In this document: piece after piece, positions 59,246 through 64,000 of the stretch
Layout of the letters: each line of letters begins with the position of its first letter
Numbering within the stretch: the first letter of the stretch is position 1
From: Capra hircus
Taxonomy: Eukaryota; Chordata; Mammalia; Artiodactyla; Bovidae
Assembly: GCF_001704415.2 (NCBI RefSeq)
Contig: NC_030824.1
Coordinates: 36,203,022-36,267,021, forward strand
Direction: 5' to 3'
DNA: 64,000 nt
Notes under the pieces: model-generated
Seen by the model: the letters and a program-made list of their open reading frames with translations, nothing else
What the model was told of the DNA's origin: nothing
The model's database searches: none
Translations under genes and position numbers: made by a program

Positions 59246-61352
59246 CCCAGCTGTTAACTATTGGGGTAGTTCAGGAGTTAACTTTGTGTTTGAACTCTAC
59301 CTTGTCTTTTCAGATCTCTCTTCATCCTTCTTTTCATTTGGTGAAGGCTCAGTGCTTCTCGGGGGCTCTCAGCTCTGTTCTGCTTCCATTCTTCAGTGGA
59401 TAGCTGCTTTGCACTCAGCAAAGCCTAGGTGATTTCAGAAGGATCTGAGGCTCTTCTGTTCTGTCTTCTGCCTGTCGGGTGTGATGGTTGTACACTAGGT
59501 GCAAGCTCTGTAGGAGAGAACTGGCAGGTGGGTATGGAATTGCTCTTTGATATCAGCAGCTATTAAAAGTCTGTAAAAGTTCAGCTGGTTTATTCATACT
59601 CCCCATTTTGGCAGGATTATTATTCTTCCTGTTAAAATGAAAGCAGGTCATCTCTTTTTGGGGGGAAGGGACCCCAAATGTGGAATTCTTTAAGTGAAAT
59701 TGTGTTTGTTTAGATCTCTTTATACCTCAGATCTGATGGGTTTTTAAAGAAAATCTAGGATTTTGTGGATTATCCAGCTTCTTACTGATTTAGGCTCTAG
59801 TTCCTGTCTACTACCATATAACCATAAAAATATAAACACTTTTCAGGCATTGACAGTTTACTTCTTAGTGGCTTATCAAGTAACGGTATCCAAACGTGAA
59901 TTCCCAAGGAATCTATGAAAAGCCAATGAATAAATGAATGACATTTACTTTTGCTTCTGAGTCACTGGTATTGACCACAGTTAATATCCATAATCTGCCA
60001 TATGAACAGTAATTATACATTTACAAAATGGTGGGCTAGAGCTAGGCTAGTTTATTGATAAAGTGCCAGAAAAAAGTATAGTGATTGACTGTGCAGTCAT
60101 GAGCATTTATACAACCTCATGAGTTAAAAAGAGATGCTCATGTATCATATATGACTTAACGATCTAATCATTAATAGAATTTTGCTTATATTTGCCAAAA
60201 ATCTTATTTTCTACATTTTTCCATAATGTTGTGAAAAACTTTTGTTTTCATGACTTGACTATATTCCTTTTACTTTGTATCTTATTTATTTATATTTTAC
60301 TTTGTATCTTTTAAGATTCTGCAGAAGAATTTCACCTGAAGTGACTGGTACATTGAGGAGAATCAGACATAAAATTGAATGTCCAATAAATGTCTTTTTT
60401 ACTTGATTCCCTTTGTGGTAATTTATAATGCAAGTTATGAGAAGCACAGTTCTGAGAAGGCTGACAGTAAAGAGTTAATCTGACTTACCAAGAATTTCTT
60501 AAATTTAACTGGCCCCAGAACCTGTTTTTCTAAGTAATCTCTGTTACTCAAAATACATTTTGGAGAATGCTGCCTCTGAATAGCAAAAGAGAAATTTTAA
60601 ACTTAATTTTCATTGAGTTGATTACATGATTATTTGTCCATCTAGCATTATCATGCTTATCTATTTTTTTTTCTGACGATCTGTTTAATATTGACAATGT
60701 ACTGTAACACATAGGTCATCCTCTTTAGGATCTTATAGTCTGAAAATCTTCATCACACCATATAAGCAAATTAAATGTAAACATTATTTTTTTGCAAATA
60801 TCTAGTTGAAAAACAAAATCTATATATCAAAATATGTCCATAAAGAAAGATGAATACATTTGGCATTGTATTGAAGGGAAAGCTAGAAATAAGAAACCAA
60901 AGGAAATATAAACCAAAAGATAATAGTGAGCAACTATATTTTATTTGTGAAGAACAGGTTAAAAATAGCTTTTAAAGAATTTAAACAGTAGTGTGAAAAT
61001 TCTAATTGGTTTATATATTTATGTACCCTTCAAATATGTACACTCAAAAAAAAACTTTAGTTAACAAGGCCAAGTAGAGGTAATTACCTATTCAACAAGA
61101 GAAATTCCCCATCTGTCCCTCTTATCAGCTGACACTGGAGTGAGAAGGGAGTCTGGAGGCACTTATGCTGTAGTGGGTCATTCACTCTAATAGAATTTAG
61201 TTGACGTTTCACCTCGGCCCCCAGCTCCTTGCCAGAGTGGACTAGCTGGTTGCCTGCATGTTTCATCTTTTCCCTGTATGTTGCATAAATGTGTTATGTA
61301 GATGCTTCATTTTCCTATGATGCTACAAAGGTAATTTTTCTGTTATTTACAG
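59246..61352. other. Unassigned intron 1 end
   Basis: AT-rich sequence up to the exon 2 acceptor. No additional exon or named repeat. Confidence 0.4.
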
Positions 61353-61456
61353 TCAAACTACAACTTCAAGCAGAAGAGAGAGGGGTTGTGTCTATCAAAG
61401 GAGTGTGCGCAAACCGTTACCTTGCTATGAAAGAAGATGGAAGATTACTAGCTTCT
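61353..61456 (+). CDS. FGF2: FGF2 coding exon 2 (residues 60-94)
   Basis: This 104-base exon lies between a pyrimidine-containing acceptor (TTATTTACAG, ending 61352) and the donor GTAAGT at 61457. Joined to exon 1 in phase 1 it encodes residues 60-94, from IKLQLQAEERGVV to EDGRLLAS. It supplies central strands of the beta-trefoil. Visible residues include Cys78, Tyr82 (Tyr81 in numbering without Met1, the site linked to Tec-kinase phosphorylation and export) and the second DGR motif at 88-90. The exon ends exactly on a codon. It is surrounded by AT-rich intron, so it stands out as unique sequence. Methionines upstream in the overlapping open frame lie in the intron and are not starts. Exon 3, with the main heparin-binding lysines, is missing only because the window ends. 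Confidence 0.98.
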
Positions 61457-61599
61457 GTAAGTAATGCTTTCTGTATTTATATATATTTTTTAAATTTAAT
61501 TAATTTTAATTGGAGGCTAATTACTTTACAATATTGATTGGTTTTTTCTTTAAGCTGTGAATTTACTAGTTTTGGTATTTATTAAATTTTTATTAAGGT

Positions 61600-61745
61600 T
61601 TTGCAAATATTATACCACTTAACTTCATATAAATAGAGAGTATTATACTCTTATTTCACAGATGCAAAAACTATAGTTCTGAAGGAGCAATGAAGCAACC
61701 AAGAAAACACAGCTCGTGTGAGGCAGAGTCTGGAGGGCACGCCAG
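61600..61745 (-). repeat. MIR fragment, antisense
   Basis: CTCTTATTTCACAGATGCAAAAAC followed by ACACAGCTCGTGTGAGGCAGAGTC follows the complement of MIR. Confidence 0.6.
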
Positions 61746-61927
61746 GTGGTCTTGACTGTCTTGACTCCCCAGTAGGCACTCTAATTCACTGCATTTTGCT
61801 GCAAAGCTATTAAACTTTAGTTATAAAAATATATTGTGCAGTTGTCTGAAGAGCATTGGGATAAAATTTTGGGTATGAGTTTTTAAAGCTTCTTTAAAAT
61901 TTGACGTACAAAACACTATATAGAATA

Positions 61928-62108
61928 CTCTTTGCCAATTCCATGTACTGTAGCCTACATGGCTCCTCTGTCCATGGAATTTTCCAGGCAAGGGTACTGG
62001 AGTGGGTTGCCATTTCCTTCTCCAGGGGATCTTCCCAACTTGGGGATTGAACCCAGGTCTCCCGCAATGCAGGCAGACACTTTACCCTCTGTGCCACCAG
62101 GAAAGCCT
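61928..62108 (-). mobile_element. Bov-tA SINE, antisense
   Basis: CTTTGCCAATTCCATGTACTGTAGCC to CTGTGCCACCAGGAAAGCC. Confidence 0.92.
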
Positions 62109-62109
62109 G

Positions 62110-62285
62110 TGGACTCCTCACCTAGGTACAAATGCTCGCTCTGCCACTTATTAGCTGTGTGTTCCTGGGCAAACTATTCTGAGTTCATTCCCTTATCTAT
62201 AACGTAAGACAGTAATGATCCTATCTCAGTTTTTGTGCAGACTAGTTTATATCAAGTGTCTCTTATACACAGTAGGTGCTCAAAA
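62110..62285 (+). repeat. MIR fragment, sense
   Basis: GCTCTGCCACTTATTAGCTGTGTG...CTGGGCAAAC...CACAGTAGGTGCTCAAAA is a long MIR. Confidence 0.85.
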
Positions 62286-62712
62286 TTTTTACCTCCTCCT
62301 CCTGTTCTCATTTATATATAAGGTCATTTATGAGCAGAGACTTTTAACTTTTATCACTGCCACTCCAGGGTCCTCATTCCTGGTTAGTATCTTCTCCATT
62401 AATGCAGGTTCTCCGTCAACTTCCACCATTATAATTACAACTGGGATTGCAAGTGTGTTGACCAGACTGCAAGGGGAATGATGCAGGGAAACAGAGCGGT
62501 ATAATAGACACAGACCCTCCTTGTGTCATTGTGGGAGTAGAAAAGACGTACCTAGAAGTGTGTATATATACAAACCTCAGCCATGATACCAGTAGCAGTT
62601 AGAAGCTCTCTATAACTTTCCTCACAGAAGGGATCTAACAATACTGGTGTTTTGAGCTTATACAGATAGTTTTTTATTTTTTATTTTTCTGAGTGAAGAT
62701 CTTTGGATTTCT

Positions 62713-63533
62713 TTTTAATTAACTTAATGGTGTGTAGTTGACAACGTCACGTTAGTCTCTGCTGTACAGCAGTGTGAGTCAGTTATACATAATACATTCT
62801 CTTTAAGACTCTGTTCCCATATTGGTTATTAGGGTTTGAGTAGCGCTCCCTGTGCTATACAGTAGGCCCTTATAGTTACCTCTTTTATACATGTGTATAT
62901 GTCAGTTTCAGTCTCCTAATTTATCCCTCCCTCCTGGGTGATTATCAGTTTGTTTTTTACATCTGTGACTCTATTTTTAAAATAAATTCATTTGTACCAT
63001 TTCTTCAGATTCCACATATAAGCGATATCTTATATTTGTCTTTGATTTACTTCTCTCAGTATGACAATCTCTAGGTCCATTCATGTTGCTACAAATGGCA
63101 TTATTTCATTTTTTTATGACTGAGTAATATTTCATTGTATATACATACCACATCTTCTTTATCCATTCCTCTGTTGATAGACATTTAGGTTGCTTCCATG
63201 TCCTGGCTATGTAAATAGTGCTGCAACAAACACTGGAGTGGCGTGTATCTTTTTGAAATATAGTTTTCTCCAGATATATGCCTAGGAGTAAGATTGCTGG
63301 GTTATATGGTAACTATTTTTGGTTTTCTGAGAAGCCTCCATACTATTCTCCATAACGACTATACCAATTTACATTCCCACTAACAGTGTAGGAGGGTTCT
63401 CCTTTCTCCACACTCTCTTCAGCATTTATTGTTTGTGGATTTTTTAATTACCGACCATTCTGACTGATTACTATTGCTCTAGTAATTAGTGATGTTGAGT
63501 ATCTTTTCATGTGCCTCTTGGTCATCTGTACAT
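62713..63533 (-). mobile_element. L1 3' end, antisense, 5'-truncated, with perfect 15-bp target-site duplication
   Basis: Begins T-rich, then GAGTCAGTTATACATAATAC and CTGTGCTATACAGTAGGCCC (3' UTR complement). The complement of the ORF2 C-terminus follows (AATGGCATTATTTCATTTTTTTATGACTGAGTAATATTTC). GATCTTTGGATTTCT occurs at 62698-62712 and 63534-63548. Confidence 0.95.
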
Positions 63534-63741
63534 GATCTTTGGATTTCTGAAGGGACTGAAACATACAGAGAAAAAGAATATTCACTGAGTGATCATGTGA
63601 TTAAGATATATTTATTATTATGTTTGTGATTTTTGCAGGATAAAAGTCTAGGTGTAGTGGTGCTTTCTCTTTCCCTTTCTGTAACAAAATAAAAATTTAG
63701 AATGATCTTCAAGAATAGTCAGTGTCTTTTGAGTGTACTAG

Positions 63742-63862
63742 TGGCACCCTACTGCAGCACTCTTGCCTGGAAAATCCCATGGACGGAGGAGCCTGGTGGG
63801 CTGCAGTCCATGGGGTCGCTAAGAGTCGGACACGACTGAAGCGACTTAGCAGCAGCAGCAGA
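63742..63862 (+). mobile_element. Bov-A2 monomer, sense
   Basis: GGCACCCTACTGCAGCACTC to GAAGCGACTTAGCAGCAGCAGC; the first unit is missing. Confidence 0.92.
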
Positions 63863-64000
63863 TACTATGCTAGGCATTAGGATTATAAAACTGAATGCAA
63901 AATGGCCTGTGCCTTTAATGAGTGGCAGTCCTGGGGAGGCAGAATTGTAAGTAAGTATTTGTAGTAATGTGTAAGGGGATTGATATGTTCCTTTTCTATC

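Larger units (their letters stand above)
24894..61352 (+). other. FGF2: FGF2 intron 1 (36,459 bases, GT-AG, phase 1)
   Basis: Bounded by the consensus donor GTGAGT at 24894 and acceptor TTTACAG ending at 61352. It contains many repeats, listed separately, and no other exon that I can support. Confidence 0.95.
24253..64000 (+). other. FGF2: FGF2 gene, 5' part (leader, exons 1-2, intron 1, start of intron 2)
   Basis: Partial gene for basic fibroblast growth factor, which binds heparan sulfate and FGF receptors outside the cell and has nuclear isoforms. The two coding exons splice in phase 1 (an A at the end of exon 1, TC at the start of exon 2, giving Ile60) to make a continuous 94-codon frame. 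Exon sizes (178 coding bases, then 104) match the known three-exon structure of mammalian FGF2. The third coding exon, about 61 codons, is not in the window. The transcript 5' end near 24253 is inferred from resemblance to the human leader as I recall it. The antisense partner NUDT6, known to overlap the FGF2 3' end in mammals, would also lie beyond the right edge. Confidence 0.95.
61457..64000 (+). other. FGF2: FGF2 intron 2, first part
   Basis: Starts with donor GTAAGT. It holds MIR remnants, a Bov-tA SINE, an antisense L1 and a Bov-A2 monomer, listed separately. No exon 3 sequence is present before the window ends. Confidence 0.93.

Noticed and set aside
61289..61352. In-frame ATG upstream of exon 2 within the open frame from 61289
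   Set aside because: The sequence is intronic, and the AG acceptor with phase-1 join to exon 1 explains the exon fully.
53815..64000. Search for FGF2 exon 3 or the antisense gene NUDT6
   Set aside because: No sequence encoding the FGF2 C-terminal third and no Nudix-box coding sequence was seen; both probably lie to the right of the window.

Overview
The window is mammalian, from a ruminant. Interspersed repeats cover much of it, and many are families confined to ruminants or cetartiodactyls: BovB (RTE-clade LINE), Bov-tA and Bov-A2 SINEs, and CHR-type tRNA-Glu SINEs. Older mammalian families (L1, L2, MIR, MER5A, MER20) lie beneath them. Cattle or a close bovid is the best guess; the species cannot be fixed without alignment. 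There are no operons, CRISPR arrays, rRNA genes or bacterial features.

Only one protein-coding gene is supported: FGF2 (basic fibroblast growth factor), on the plus strand and incomplete. A CpG-rich, TATA-less promoter and leader lies at about 23990-24715. Coding exon 1 is 24716-24893 and coding exon 2 is 61353-61456. They are joined by a 36.5-kb phase-1 GT-AG intron and together encode residues 1-94 of the 155-residue secreted form. Exon 3 lies beyond the right edge. Two in-frame CUG codons (24557 and 24599) with strong context can start the nuclear high-molecular-weight forms. The long extension needed for the human 34-kDa form is closed here by an in-frame TAG at 24518.

Layout: 1-23990 is the 5' intergenic flank, a mosaic of repeats with no supported gene. 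It includes a nested or rearranged L1 block at 11.5-13.75 kb, a 217-bp local duplication (13807-14023 and 15466-15682), and an old L1-like element at about 20.16-22.18 kb carrying three younger SINEs. 23990-25330 is the CpG island. 24894-61352 is intron 1, which holds MER5A and MER20 near the promoter, several BovB/L1/SINE insertions with target-site duplications, and a roughly 70-bp minisatellite (57.84-58.43 kb). 61457-64000 is the start of intron 2, with a young antisense L1 fragment bounded by a perfect 15-bp duplication.

I found no undescribed multigene system. The most rewarding features are in the FGF2 leader: a single upstream AUG followed directly by a stop codon, a dense G-quadruplex candidate, and the blocked 34-kDa frame. 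The local duplication and the intronic minisatellite come next. Repeat families were identified by recognising consensus-like motifs, not by a database search, and repeat boundaries are approximate unless a target-site duplication is given.
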